Shown: positions 50,700-60,000 of the stretch, in pieces
Numbering within the stretch: the first letter of the stretch is position 1
Layout: every line of letters starts with the position of its first letter
Assembly (NCBI GenBank): GCA_958295875.1
Contig: OY282379.1
Location: forward strand, 248,001-312,000
Direction of reading: 5' to 3'
Length of the DNA: 64,000 nt
Source: an uncultured Pseudomonadales bacterium
GTDB taxonomy: Bacteria; Pseudomonadota; Gammaproteobacteria; Pseudomonadales; Azotimanducaceae
Translations under genes and position numbers: made by a program
The notes under the pieces: model-generated
Database searches by the model: none
What the model saw: the letters and a program-made list of their open reading frames with translations, nothing else
What the model was told of the DNA's origin: nothing

Positions 50700-52175
50700 A
50701 TGCCTATCGACTGGAAAGAATACAACGCCGCGGGCGTTTGGGACGAACTCATTGCGCCAACCGGCCGCGCCCGCCCCGGCGCCGGCCCGTTGCGCAAGAT
50801 GTTGGCGCGCCTCTCGGACGTCGAGCTCGGCGAGCGCCAAGCCGCGGCCAACCTCGCGATCCGCGCCATGGGCATCACGTTCTCCGTGTACAACGACGAA
50901 TCGCCGAACGCCATCGACCGCGAGTGGCCATTCGACATCATTCCCCGCTTGGTGCAACGGCGCGAGTGGGAGGCGATCGAGCGCGGCCTCAAGCAGCGCG
51001 TCGCCGCGCTCAACCTGTTCATCGACGACATCTACCATGAGCAGCGCGTGCTGCGCGATGGCGTGGTGCCACGCGCCTACATCGAGAAATCCCGCGAGTT
51101 TCGCCCGCAATGCGTCGGCGTGGACACGCCGAATGGCATTTGGAGCCATGTGTGCGGCTCGGACTTGGTGCGTGACCACGACGGCACCGTGTATGTGTTG
51201 GAAGACAACCTGCGCGTGCCATCGGGCGTCTCCTACATGCTGGAGAACCGCGAGGTGATGAAGCGGGTGTTTCCGGAACTGTTCGAGCACCTAGCCATCC
51301 ATCCGGTGGATGACTACCCGCGGCAACTCTCGCGCTGTTTGGCTGCGGCCGCGCCAGACGGCGTCGAAACGCCCCGCATCGCCGTGCTGACGCCGGGCAT
51401 CCACAACTCTGCCTACTTCGAACATTCGTACTTGGCACAGACGATGGCTGTGGACCTAGTGGAGGGGCGCGACCTCGTGGTGGGCGACGACGACTGCGTG
51501 TACCTGCGCACCATCGAGGGGCTGGTGCGGCTGCATGTGCTCTACCGTCGCGTGGATGACTTGTTTCTGGACCCAGAGACCTTCAACGAACACTCGCTGC
51601 TCGGCGCCCCGGGCCTGATGCGGGCGTGGCGCGCCGGCAACGTGGCGCTCGCCAATGCGCCGGGCTGCGGCGTGGCGGACGATAAGGTCATCTACACCTA
51701 TGTGCCGGACATCATCCGCTACTATCTGGGCGAAGCGCCGCTGTTGCCCAACGTGCCTTCCTATCGCTGCGTGGAGAAGAGCGAGCGCGACTATGTGCTC
51801 GACAATCTGGACACGTTGGTGGTGAAGCCGGCCAACGAATCCGGCGGCTACGGCTTGTTGATCGGCCCGCAGGCCACCAAGCGCGAGCGGGCGCGGTTTC
51901 GTCGCCGCATCCTCGCCAATCCACGCAACTACATGGCGCAGCCCATGCTCACGCTCTCCACGGCGCCGACTTGGGCGGACGGGCGGCTGGAACCCCGGCA
52001 TCTGGACTTGCGACCATTCGTGCTCTCCGGGCACGAACGCTATGTGACCATGGGCGGGCTGACCCGCGTGGCGTTGCGCAAGGGTTCCACGGTGGTGAAC
52101 TCGTCCCAAGGCGGGGGCAGCAAAGACACTTGGGTGGTGGACTCCACCGCCACGGCACCCCGCGCCCGGCGTTGA
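50700..52175 (+). CDS. Circularly permuted ATP-grasp protein
   Basis: A 491-residue protein of the circularly permuted ATP-grasp type 2 family (DUF404/407-like). Conserved parts include MGITFSVY, LNLFIDDIYHEQ, VLEDNLRVPSGVSYMLENR, NSAYFEHSYLAQ, VVKPANESGGYGLLIGP and LRPFVLSG. The family is predicted to form amide bonds, probably on a small peptide. It normally sits beside an alpha-E gene, a transglutaminase-like protease and Anbu; here the first and last are present and the transglutaminase is missing. Confidence 0.88.
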   Translation: MPIDWKEYNAAGVWDELIAPTGRARPGAGPLRKMLARLSDVELGERQAAANLAIRAMGITFSVYNDESPNAIDREWPFDIIPRLVQRREWEAIERGLKQRVAALNLFIDDIYHEQRVLRDGVVPRAYIEKSREFRPQCVGVDTPNGIWSHVCGSDLVRDHDGTVYVLEDNLRVPSGVSYMLENREVMKRVFPELFEHLAIHPVDDYPRQLSRCLAAAAPDGVETPRIAVLTPGIHNSAYFEHSYLAQTMAVDLVEGRDLVVGDDDCVYLRTIEGLVRLHVLYRRVDDLFLDPETFNEHSLLGAPGLMRAWRAGNVALANAPGCGVADDKVIYTYVPDIIRYYLGEAPLLPNVPSYRCVEKSERDYVLDNLDTLVVKPANESGGYGLLIGPQATKRERARFRRRILANPRNYMAQPMLTLSTAPTWADGRLEPRHLDLRPFVLSGHERYVTMGGLTRVALRKGSTVVNSSQGGGSKDTWVVDSTATAPRARR

Positions 52176-52181
52176 CGGACC

Positions 52182-53159
52182 ATGCCGACGCCACGCACGC
52201 TCTCTAGGGTGGCCGAATCCATCTACTGGATGGGTCGCTACTTGGAGCGGGCCGAAGGCACGGCGCGCGTCGTGGCAGTGAACGCGAACCTGCTGATGGA
52301 CTTGCCGGCCGGCGCTTCCTTAGGCTGGCGGCCGTTGCTCGACATCGCCGGCGCCGGCGACGCCTTCGATGCCCGCTACGCGCACACGGACGAACGCAAC
52401 GTGGCGCGCTTTCTCACCGGCGACACGGCGAATCCATCATCCATCGCCAGTTCCACCGCCCGCGCCCGCGACAACGCGCGCATCGTGCGTGGCGCCATGC
52501 CCCGGGTCGCATTCCAATACATCAATGAGCTTTACCTCTTTGTGCGCGAAGAGCTTGCCGGGCAGCCCTCGCGCAGCCGCCGCGGCGCGGCCTTGGACGG
52601 CGTGGCGCGCCGGGTGCAGCAGATCGAGGGGTTTCTCTCGAGCGCCATGCTGCACGACGAAAAGTGGCAGTTCCTGCGCTTGGGCAACCATCTGGAACGC
52701 GCCGACATGATGACGCGCATCGTCGATTCACTGGCGCGGCATCCAAACGCCGACGGCGGGCTCCCGTCGTTCGAGCAATTGATCTGGCGCAGCGTGCTGC
52801 AATCGCTCTATGCGATGCAGAGCTATCTGTTCTCGACGCAAGGCCAAGTGGAACGCGAGCCGGTGCTGCAATTCCTGTTCGCCAACGAGGCGTTTCCGCG
52901 CTCTTACGCTGGTTGCTTGCGGTCGCTCCGCTTTGGGCTGCGGCATCTGCCGAGGAACGTGGCGCCGGCGCGGGTGTGCGAACGCATCGTGCGCCACCTC
53001 AAAGCGGCGCACCCGCAGCGTTTGGACGGCACCGCCCTGCACGACTTCATCGATGATTGCCAGATTCAGCTCAACGCCCTGCACGAAGCCATCAGCAACA
53101 CTTACTTCCACTTCGAGCCAGCCGCGCCGCCGCGCGGGTCTGGCGAGGCGCCCGCATGA
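52182..53159 (+). CDS. Alpha-E domain protein
   Basis: A 325-residue helical protein (DUF403). The N-terminus LSRVAESIYWMGRYLERAEGTARV is the family signature, and the middle ENARIVRGAMPRVAF-type block is present here as DNARIVRGAMPRVAFQYINEL. It begins six bases after the ATP-grasp gene and is its usual partner. Its role is unknown; it is proposed to act with the ATP-grasp enzyme. The stop overlaps the start of the MFS gene (ATGA). Confidence 0.88.
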   Translation: MPTPRTLSRVAESIYWMGRYLERAEGTARVVAVNANLLMDLPAGASLGWRPLLDIAGAGDAFDARYAHTDERNVARFLTGDTANPSSIASSTARARDNARIVRGAMPRVAFQYINELYLFVREELAGQPSRSRRGAALDGVARRVQQIEGFLSSAMLHDEKWQFLRLGNHLERADMMTRIVDSLARHPNADGGLPSFEQLIWRSVLQSLYAMQSYLFSTQGQVEREPVLQFLFANEAFPRSYAGCLRSLRFGLRHLPRNVAPARVCERIVRHLKAAHPQRLDGTALHDFIDDCQIQLNALHEAISNTYFHFEPAAPPRGSGEAPA

Positions 53160-54502
53160 CCTTGGCATTGGCAGAATCCCGCACGCTGCGCTTCGGCGCG
53201 TTCACCGCCTTCTACTTTGCGCAGGGCGTGCCCATCGGGCTGTTGCAGATTTCGATGGCCGCCTGGCTCGCCGCGCAAGGCGCCGGCGCCGCGGAGATAG
53301 GCACGTTCATCGGCATCATCACGCTGCCGTGGGCGCTGAAGCTGATCTCCGGGCCATTCATGGATCGCTTCTCGTTTCCGGCGATGGGGAGGCGGCGGCC
53401 TTGGGTGATGGCAGCGCAAGGTGGCCTCACAGTGTCTTTGCTCGCCCTCGCGCTGGTGCCAGAGCCCGTCGACCTCGCCACCCTCACGGCGTTGGGCTTC
53501 GTCGTGATGGCGTTCGCCGCGGTGCAGGACGTGGCGGTGGATGGCATGGCCATCGACCTGTTGGCGGAGGAGGAACGCGGTCGCGCCAACGCGCTGATGG
53601 CGTTTGGGCAGGTGGCCGGTTACTCGGCGTTCTCCGCGCTCTGCGGGCTGTTGCTGGCGCAATTCGGCTTGGCTGCCGCGGCCCTCGCCTGCGCCGCCAC
53701 CGTCGCGCTGATCTTCGCCTTCATCGCGGTTTGCCGCGAACGCGCTGGGGAACGGCTGCTGCCGTGGAGCGCCGGCGCTGCCGGTTCCGCGCCGGCACCG
53801 ACGACGAATGTGCTAGGGATGTTCAAGGACTTGGCGCGGACGCTCATCCTGCCGATGAGCCTCGCGCTGGTGACGGCGGAGTTCTTCATGCGCGCCGCCG
53901 GCGGCGTCTTCATCACCGTGGCGCCGGTGTTCGCGGTGCAGACGCTTGGCTACGAAGACCACGTTTATTCGGCGTGGTATGGCCCCCTGAGCGGCGTCGC
54001 TGCCTTCATCGGCATCCTGTTCGGCCCGGCCATCGACCGCTTCGGCGGCAAACGCCTGCTCGCCGCCGGCCTCATCGGCACCGCGGCGACTGCGGCAGCG
54101 TTCGCGGCGACGCAAACGCTGTGGGGCAACGGCACCTTCGTCGCCGCGATGCTGCTGGCGCATTTGATCGCCTCCCAAGTGGTGTTCGTGGCGATGATCG
54201 CCCTCTTCATGAACATCTGCCGCCAACGCATCGCGGCCACCCAGTTCGCCATTTACATGTCGCTGGCCAACTTGAGCCGCTCCGCCGGGGCCTTCTTGGC
54301 GGCAGGCGTCTCAGGGGGTTTGAGCGATGCGTTGAACTTCGGCCTCGTCGGGCTGTTGGCCGGGGTGGGGCTGGCTTGCCTTGCGCTCTTCAACCCGGCG
54401 CGCCATGCCCGCGACATTGAGCGCTTGGACGCGGCGGACGCCGCCGGGGCGACGGAAGCGGCTGACATCGCCCACGACGAAGCGCCGCTGGCCAAGCAAT
54501 GA
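53156..54502 (+). CDS. AmpG-like MFS transporter
   Basis: A 448-residue membrane protein with about 12 predicted transmembrane helices. The N-terminal FTAFYFAQGVPIGLLQ and ALKLISGPFMDRF, then AVQDVAVDGMAIDLL and ANALMAFGQVAGY, resemble AmpG/PAT-type permeases, which import muropeptides or acetyl-CoA-type substrates. The ATG at 53156 overlaps the alpha-E stop. A link with the peptide-ligase neighbours would be reasonable, for instance uptake or efflux of their product, but the substrate is not readable. Confidence 0.8.
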   Translation: MTLALAESRTLRFGAFTAFYFAQGVPIGLLQISMAAWLAAQGAGAAEIGTFIGIITLPWALKLISGPFMDRFSFPAMGRRRPWVMAAQGGLTVSLLALALVPEPVDLATLTALGFVVMAFAAVQDVAVDGMAIDLLAEEERGRANALMAFGQVAGYSAFSALCGLLLAQFGLAAAALACAATVALIFAFIAVCRERAGERLLPWSAGAAGSAPAPTTNVLGMFKDLARTLILPMSLALVTAEFFMRAAGGVFITVAPVFAVQTLGYEDHVYSAWYGPLSGVAAFIGILFGPAIDRFGGKRLLAAGLIGTAATAAAFAATQTLWGNGTFVAAMLLAHLIASQVVFVAMIALFMNICRQRIAATQFAIYMSLANLSRSAGAFLAAGVSGGLSDALNFGLVGLLAGVGLACLALFNPARHARDIERLDAADAAGATEAADIAHDEAPLAKQ

Positions 54503-55038
54503 GCGCAACTCCACCCAAGGCAACCGCCGGCGGTGCGAACGCTGCCCGCCAAGCCGCCTCCCCTAGCGGCACCGACATGGCGTTCGTGCGGCGGCGCGCG
54601 ACGCAGGTGTTTGGGGACAAGCCGGTTGGCCCAAACGCACTGGCCGCCAACATCGCGTTCGGCGCCGCTGTGTTGGGCGCAAAGCATGTCGAGTTGACCA
54701 GCGACGGCGTTTGGCAATTCATCGCCAGCGACTTCGATTGGCTGCGCGCGCCAGATGGCCGCGATGCATCCGCGGCGCGGCTCTTCGAGCGCTTCACGCC
54801 GTTTCCGCAACAGAGCCCCGGCAGCCACCGCAGCGAAATCTATGTGGCGGCGTTCGCCCGCCGTGCATATGTCGCCCACGATGGCGAGCTATCTTGGGTG
54901 CTGGGCGGGGAGTTGGAGGGCCAAGGCGCGGGCAACAAGGGCGTAAGCGGGCACGGCGAGCAGCCCGCGGGCGGCTTGCCCCATGTGGGCCATGTGCCGC
55001 CTTGGTGCATCCACGTGCTGGCGTTCAGTTTTGCGTAG
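54499..55038 (+). CDS. Uncharacterised 179-residue protein
   Basis: I do not recognise this protein. The ATG overlaps the MFS stop (ATGA), which supports it as a real gene. The first 25 residues are disordered-like, then AFVRRRATQVFGDKPVGPNALAAN is followed by VWQFIASDFDWLRAPDGRD and a Gly-rich stretch near 140-160. No signal peptide or membrane helix is evident. It may be a small cytoplasmic protein related to the transporter. Confidence 0.5.
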   Translation: MSATPPKATAGGANAARQAASPSGTDMAFVRRRATQVFGDKPVGPNALAANIAFGAAVLGAKHVELTSDGVWQFIASDFDWLRAPDGRDASAARLFERFTPFPQQSPGSHRSEIYVAAFARRAYVAHDGELSWVLGGELEGQGAGNKGVSGHGEQPAGGLPHVGHVPPWCIHVLAFSFA

Positions 55039-55098
55039 GCGCAACCCGGTGCCAGCGGTTCATGGGCACGGCGCACGGGACCGACGGCTGCGAGCCCG

Positions 55099-56022
55099 AT
55101 GAAGACGCCGAGCGTGGACCTCTTCACCCACGAGGAGTGTCTTGCCCACGACACGCCCCCCGGCCATCCGGAGCGGCCGGCGCGGCTCACGGCGGTGTTG
55201 AAGCGGTTGGAGAGCGATGGCCTCTTGGATGAGCTCTGCACCCGGACGCCGGCGCCGGCAAGCAAACAGGCGCTGGCCGGCGCTCACGACCCGCGCTACA
55301 TCAAGGCGGTGGAGCGTGCATCGCCACAACGCGGCATCGTCCGCGTGGAGCAGGACACCACGATGAGCGCCGGTTCTTGGGCGGCGGCCCGGCTTGCCAC
55401 CGGCGCCGCGCTCGAAGCGGTGGAACGGGTGCTGGACGGCGCGAGTCAACGCGCCTTCTGCGCCGTGCGGCCGCCTGGGCACCACGCCGAGACGGCGGCA
55501 CCGATGGGCTTCTGCCTCTTCAACAGCGTGGCGGTCGCGGCGCTAGCGGCGTTGCAGCGCGTGCCGCGGGTGGCCGTGCTGGACTTCGACGTGCATCACG
55601 GCAACGGCACCGTCGAGATGCTCATGGAGCACCCAGAAGCCTTGGTGTGCTCCAGCTTCCAATACCCTTTCTACCCCGGCCGCCTGCAGGACGTGCAGCG
55701 CCCCAACATCGTCAACACGCCGCTCCCCGCCGGCGCCGGCAGCGCCGCGTTCCGCGCCGCCATCGAGCGGGACTGGCTGCCCGCCTTGGAGCGTCACCAG
55801 CCAGCGCTCATCTTGGTGTCCGCCGGCTTCGACGCGCACAAGGACGACCCGCTGGCGCAGATGGAATTGGAAGACGACGACTACCGCTGGATCACCGCAG
55901 CCATCGTGGATGCCGCGCGGCGGCACAGCGCGGGGCGCGTGGTGTCCACCTTGGAGGGTGGCTACGACTTGGCGGCGCTAGGCCGATGCGCGGCGCTGCA
56001 TGTGGCCGGGCTGCTGGAGTGA
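55099..56022 (+). CDS. Histone deacetylase family amidohydrolase
   Basis: A 307-residue enzyme of the HDAC/acetoin utilisation-type fold. The catalytic parts are present: PPGHHAETAAPMGFC with the His pair, VLDFDVHHGNGT with zinc ligands, and SAGFDAHKDDPLAQM. In bacteria these enzymes remove acetyl groups from polyamines or other small amines. It sits 60 bases after the unknown gene on the same strand. Confidence 0.92.
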   Translation: MKTPSVDLFTHEECLAHDTPPGHPERPARLTAVLKRLESDGLLDELCTRTPAPASKQALAGAHDPRYIKAVERASPQRGIVRVEQDTTMSAGSWAAARLATGAALEAVERVLDGASQRAFCAVRPPGHHAETAAPMGFCLFNSVAVAALAALQRVPRVAVLDFDVHHGNGTVEMLMEHPEALVCSSFQYPFYPGRLQDVQRPNIVNTPLPAGAGSAAFRAAIERDWLPALERHQPALILVSAGFDAHKDDPLAQMELEDDDYRWITAAIVDAARRHSAGRVVSTLEGGYDLAALGRCAALHVAGLLE

Positions 56023-56136
56023 GCGAGCGCCGGCGCCGAGCGCATCCCCGCGCCCGGCGACCCCACGCGGCAGCCCTGCTCCGTTGCGGTTTGCGCCGCC
56101 CTCTGCCACCATCGCCCCCAAGCTGGGGAGGAAAAC

Positions 56137-57372
56137 ATGAAGTTCGGAATCTTCTACGAACACCAGTTGCCACGCGATTGGCAGCCGGACAGCGAGCACA
56201 AGCTCTTCAAGAACTCGCTCGCGCAGATCGAACTCGCCGATCAACTCGGCTTCGACTATGCGTGGGAGGTTGAGCACCACTTCCTGGAAGAGTACTCGCA
56301 CTCGTCGGCGCCAGAGGTCTTCCTCGCGGCTGCCAGCCAGCGCACCAAGCAAATCCGCTTGGGCCACGGCATCGTGCAGCTCACCACCAACCATCCAGCG
56401 CGGGTAGCGGAGAAGATCGCCACCTTGGACCTGATCTCCGATGGGCGCGTGGAACTGGGCTTGGGCGAGGGCGCTTCGGTGACGGAGCTGCATCCGTTCA
56501 ATCTGCGCTTCCGCGACAAGCGCGACGTGTGGGAAGACGCCGTGCGCTGCACGCTGCCAATGTTCTGGAACCACGGCTGGCAATACCGTGGCGAGTTCTT
56601 TGAGTTCCCACTGCGCGCCGTGGTGCCGAAGCCGCTGCAGAAGCCGCACCCGCCGCTGTGGGTGGCCTGCTCGCAACTCGACACCATCAAGTACGCGGCC
56701 CATCGCGGCATGGGTTCGCTGTGCTTCAAGTTCGTGAGCCTAGACGCGGCGCGGGCGTGGGTGAACGCCTACTACAACACCTTCACGCGTAACTTGGAGA
56801 AACTGGAGGACTACAAGACCAACCCCAACATCGCGGTGGTCTCCGGCTTCATGTGCGCGGAAACGGACGAAGCAGCCTGGGCAAAGGCGGATGGATGGAC
56901 GTTCTTCCAGTTCGCCTTGCAGCTCTACAACAAGGAAGGGCCGTTCGAGCCGGGCACGGTGAACTTCTGGGAACGCTATCAGGAGTGGAAGCAAACCCCG
57001 GAGGGCCAGAAGCGTTCCGGCAGCGAACTGATCGGTTCGCCAGACACCATCCGCGAACGGCTGCTGGAACTTGAACGCGCCAATGTGGACCAAGTGATTC
57101 TGCTGAACCAAGCTGGCAAGAACACGCACGAGGACATCTGTTCGAGCCTTGATCTCTTCGCCAAGGAAGTGATGCCGGAGTTCCATGCCCGGCACGCGGA
57201 CCAAGAAGCTTGGAAGGCAGCGGTGCTGGCCGGCGAAGCGCAGCTCGACGACATCGACACCGATCCGTTCAACTTCGCCGCCCGCGGCAAGCCCACGCAG
57301 CAATCCAGCAAGGAAGCGCGCAACATGATCTCCGGCGTGACGGGGCGGCCAGCGGCGCAGAGCGTCGGTTAA
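56137..57372 (+). CDS. LLM-class flavin-dependent monooxygenase
   Basis: A 411-residue luciferase-like protein. The barrel signatures include FGIFYEHQLPRDW, LADQLGFDYAWEVEHHFLEEY, IRLGHGIVQLTTNHPARVAE and LISDGRVELGLGEG. A clear GGAGG eight bases before the ATG supports the start. The family uses reduced flavin and oxygen to oxidise small molecules; the substrate is unknown. It is longer than a typical family member (about 330-370 residues) by a C-terminal tail. Confidence 0.88.
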   Translation: MKFGIFYEHQLPRDWQPDSEHKLFKNSLAQIELADQLGFDYAWEVEHHFLEEYSHSSAPEVFLAAASQRTKQIRLGHGIVQLTTNHPARVAEKIATLDLISDGRVELGLGEGASVTELHPFNLRFRDKRDVWEDAVRCTLPMFWNHGWQYRGEFFEFPLRAVVPKPLQKPHPPLWVACSQLDTIKYAAHRGMGSLCFKFVSLDAARAWVNAYYNTFTRNLEKLEDYKTNPNIAVVSGFMCAETDEAAWAKADGWTFFQFALQLYNKEGPFEPGTVNFWERYQEWKQTPEGQKRSGSELIGSPDTIRERLLELERANVDQVILLNQAGKNTHEDICSSLDLFAKEVMPEFHARHADQEAWKAAVLAGEAQLDDIDTDPFNFAARGKPTQQSSKEARNMISGVTGRPAAQSVG

Positions 57373-57464
57373 GGGCTGGGCTAGGAACGGGTGCCGCGCC
57401 CTCGCCGCGCCCGTCGGGTTGCGCGGGAGCCCGGCGACGAGGCGAGATATGCGGCTGTAGCTGC

Positions 57465-58049
57465 TTAGCCGCCCGTGCCGCCGTTCCTCAACGCGGCGAC
57501 GAAGCCGGAAAAGCTGGGGCTGGCTCCTGCAATCGCCGTGCCGTCCAACTTCGAGGCGACTTCCCCGGCCAAACGCGACGTGTAGAGCCTAGAACCGAGC
57601 AGATTCCGGAGATGGCCTTTAGGGTTCTGCATCGCATCCGGCTGTGAAGCGTCCACCGAGCCCAGATCCCGGCCAAGATACTCTCGCATTCCCTTGGCGT
57701 CGGCAAAGAACCAGGCTTCAAGGTGCGGCTGGGCGTAAGCGAAGCAGATGTGTGCGCCGATGTCGTCGAGACGGGCAGGCAACTCGGAGAGTGGCGCCAG
57801 TACGTTTTCGGGGGACGCCCGATCCGTGTCCACAAGGACGACGAACTTGTCTGGGCGTTCCTGCTCCGCCCGTTCAAACCAAGCGGACCGAATGAGCTTT
57901 GCGGCCATGCCGAGGTCAATCTGCCTGTTCCCGGGCGGGATGCGAACGTCCTCGATCACGACCCCGTCATCAGCAAAACCCCTGACCAACAGCGGCAAGG
58001 CCCTGCGTTCCGTCTGGCCGGACGCAACGACTACGACGCGCTTCGGCAC
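57465..58049 (-). CDS. DUF4276 family protein, partner of the AAA ATPase
   Basis: A 194-residue protein. VVVVASGQTERRALPLLV at the N-terminus contains an early glutamate, and DKFVVLVDTDRASPE plus HLEAWFFAD follow. These acidic positions are reminiscent of a TOPRIM-like metal site, as in OLD nucleases, though the assignment is inferred. The start is a GTG right after the stop of the AAA ATPase gene. ATPase/TOPRIM-like pairs act in phage defence (OLD, PARIS, Gabija); this pair has that architecture. Confidence 0.7.
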   Translation of the reverse strand: MPKRVVVVASGQTERRALPLLVRGFADDGVVIEDVRIPPGNRQIDLGMAAKLIRSAWFERAEQERPDKFVVLVDTDRASPENVLAPLSELPARLDDIGAHICFAYAQPHLEAWFFADAKGMREYLGRDLGSVDASQPDAMQNPKGHLRNLLGSRLYTSRLAGEVASKLDGTAIAGASPSFSGFVAALRNGGTGG

Positions 58050-58050
58050 A

Positions 58051-59160
58051 TCAATCCCCGAAGCCCCGCGTTTGGTAGTACTCCCCTAGGCCAAAACCGG
58101 ATTCCTCCAAGGCGCGGCGCACCCCCTCGGCATCCGCCGTTTCGACAACGGTGCCACGCTCTTCGTCCCGGCGCACAACGCGCACCACGCTGGGGTCACC
58201 CAATGCATCGAGCAGCAATGGCGAGTGCGTCGTGACGACGAGTTGCATCCGCTCGCTCGCACTGAGCAGATAGTCGACCAGAGAGGACAGCGCCCCAGGA
58301 TGAATGTAGTTCTCCGGCTCTTCAATGCCGACAACCTTCGCTTCGGCACCCGTGTGCAACGCGGTCATCAACCCCAACATGCGCAACGTGCCGCTGGACA
58401 CCCCCATCTGATGCACCCGGTAGTCCAGCCCCGGCTCCTTTTGCCGGAAGTAGAAGCGGTCTTGATCTTCCGACAAACGCGGCTCGATGTCCGCCGGCAA
58501 CCCGATGATCGCCCGTGTTGCCTCCACAATGCGTTCCCGCTTCTCGTCATCTAGGCGATACAGCGTCTCCGCCAAGTTGCGCCCGAAGTGGTCGAGCCGC
58601 GGCGATTCGATGCTGTGCGAGTCTCTGCGCAGCAGGAAGGGATTCGGGTCGAAAAAGCCCCAGCGGGCGATGAATTGCGCGACATCGCGTGCCGGGAAAG
58701 AGACGTCGGCGGCGGCGGCCGCGAAGGCGCAAGCAGTCGGCCCTAGGTTGAGCGAGACGTTTCCTCCATCGCCCGACCGCCACCAGCCCTCGCCCCTGTA
58801 AGAGCTCAGTAGCTGCGTTCCACGATCGTCGCTCACCTCCTCCTCAACGTCGAACTCATGTCCTCTGCGCCTCAGCCAAACACGCCACTCGAACGAGCTG
58901 TCGCCGCTCGCCACCCGTGCGTTGAGTTGCACGTCGCTAGCGACAACCCCTTTCCAAGCCAAATTGATCATGCCGCCACGCGAGTAGGTCGGCCCACCGA
59001 AGTCGCGTTCCCGCATGGCTTCGCCGAGGAAGCGAAGCGCGTCTAGGATGGTGCTCTTGCCGGACGCATTGGCACCGATGAACAGGGTGAAACGGCCAAT
59101 GTCAACGGATTCGCGGCGCAAACTCCGATAGTTCTCCGCGTGCAGAGTGACCAGTTCCAC
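58051..59160 (-). CDS. AAA/ABC-like ATPase of OLD/SMC type
   Basis: A 369-residue ATPase. The N-terminus NYRSLRRESVDIGRFTLFIG leads into the Walker A GANASGKST at 29-37. The ABC-type signature VSSGTLRML, the Walker B VVGIEEPENYIHP and the histidine switch VTTHSPLLLDAL follow in order. This is the AAA_21 group typical of single-gene or two-gene defence ATPases. It is followed at once by DUF4276, which probably supplies the effector. Confidence 0.85.
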   Translation of the reverse strand: MELVTLHAENYRSLRRESVDIGRFTLFIGANASGKSTILDALRFLGEAMRERDFGGPTYSRGGMINLAWKGVVASDVQLNARVASGDSSFEWRVWLRRRGHEFDVEEEVSDDRGTQLLSSYRGEGWWRSGDGGNVSLNLGPTACAFAAAAADVSFPARDVAQFIARWGFFDPNPFLLRRDSHSIESPRLDHFGRNLAETLYRLDDEKRERIVEATRAIIGLPADIEPRLSEDQDRFYFRQKEPGLDYRVHQMGVSSGTLRMLGLMTALHTGAEAKVVGIEEPENYIHPGALSSLVDYLLSASERMQLVVTTHSPLLLDALGDPSVVRVVRRDEERGTVVETADAEGVRRALEESGFGLGEYYQTRGFGD

Positions 59161-59172
59161 CCAGCGCCGTCC

Positions 59173-59937
59173 TCAGCCAAATCGCCCCGAGCCATCCACA
59201 TATAGGCGCTCGCCCGTCACATAGGAGTTGGCGTCCGACACCAAGAAGCGCACCACGTTTGCCACGTCTTCCGGCTGGCAGACATGGCCGAATGGGCTGT
59301 CTGCGTCTAGCGTGCGCAAGTCTTGAACGCCGGCGACGGCGCGCATCAGGCGGCGGCCCATCTCCGTGTCCACGAGGCCTGGGGCCACGATGTGGGCGCG
59401 GATGCCGTTGGCCTTCTCCTCCTTCGCCAAGGTGTAGGCCAAGGCTTCGCCAGCCGTCTTGCCCATGTTGTAGGGCGCGCCGTTGGCGCCGAGGCTGCGC
59501 GTTGCCGCGCTGGAGATCACCACGATGTCGCCGCGCGCCTGCTGACGCATGGCAGGAATCACCAACTTGCTGAGATAGTGCGGCGCCAAGGCGTGAACGC
59601 GGATGACGCGCTCAAGCTCGGCGATGTCCGTGTCCACCACGGACTGGCCCCGGCTGGCGATGCCGGCATTGTTGACGAGGATGCTCACTGGCCCAAGCTC
59701 CGCCTCGACGGCGGCCACCATCTCCGCATCCTGCTCGAAGTCATCCACGGCGGCCTGATACGCCCTAGCGGTGCCGCCGGCCGCGGCAATGGCCTGCGCC
59801 GTCTCCTCGGCGGCGTCGGCATCGCGCCGATAGTTCACCGCCACCGCGGCACCGTCTTCCGCCAAGGCCAGTGAAATGGCTCGGCCAACGCCGCGCCCAC
59901 CGCCCGTCACCAAGGCCACCCGTCCTGCTAAAGACAT
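59173..59937 (-). CDS. Short-chain dehydrogenase/reductase
   Basis: A 254-residue classical SDR. The cofactor motif VTGGGRGVGRAISLAL, NNAG, the catalytic serine in VVISSAATRSL and YNMGK are all present, with a C-terminal YVTGERLYVDGSG. It reduces or oxidises a hydroxyl/keto group, probably on an acyl-CoA given its neighbours (enoyl-CoA hydratase and CoA-transferases). Confidence 0.92.
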   Translation of the reverse strand: MSLAGRVALVTGGGRGVGRAISLALAEDGAAVAVNYRRDADAAEETAQAIAAAGGTARAYQAAVDDFEQDAEMVAAVEAELGPVSILVNNAGIASRGQSVVDTDIAELERVIRVHALAPHYLSKLVIPAMRQQARGDIVVISSAATRSLGANGAPYNMGKTAGEALAYTLAKEEKANGIRAHIVAPGLVDTEMGRRLMRAVAGVQDLRTLDADSPFGHVCQPEDVANVVRFLVSDANSYVTGERLYVDGSGRFG

Positions 59938-60000
59938 GCTTTGCGCTCCCCTTCCAACACTGCTTTAGACACCCATGCCGGCTGCCGGCACGAGCCTGCG

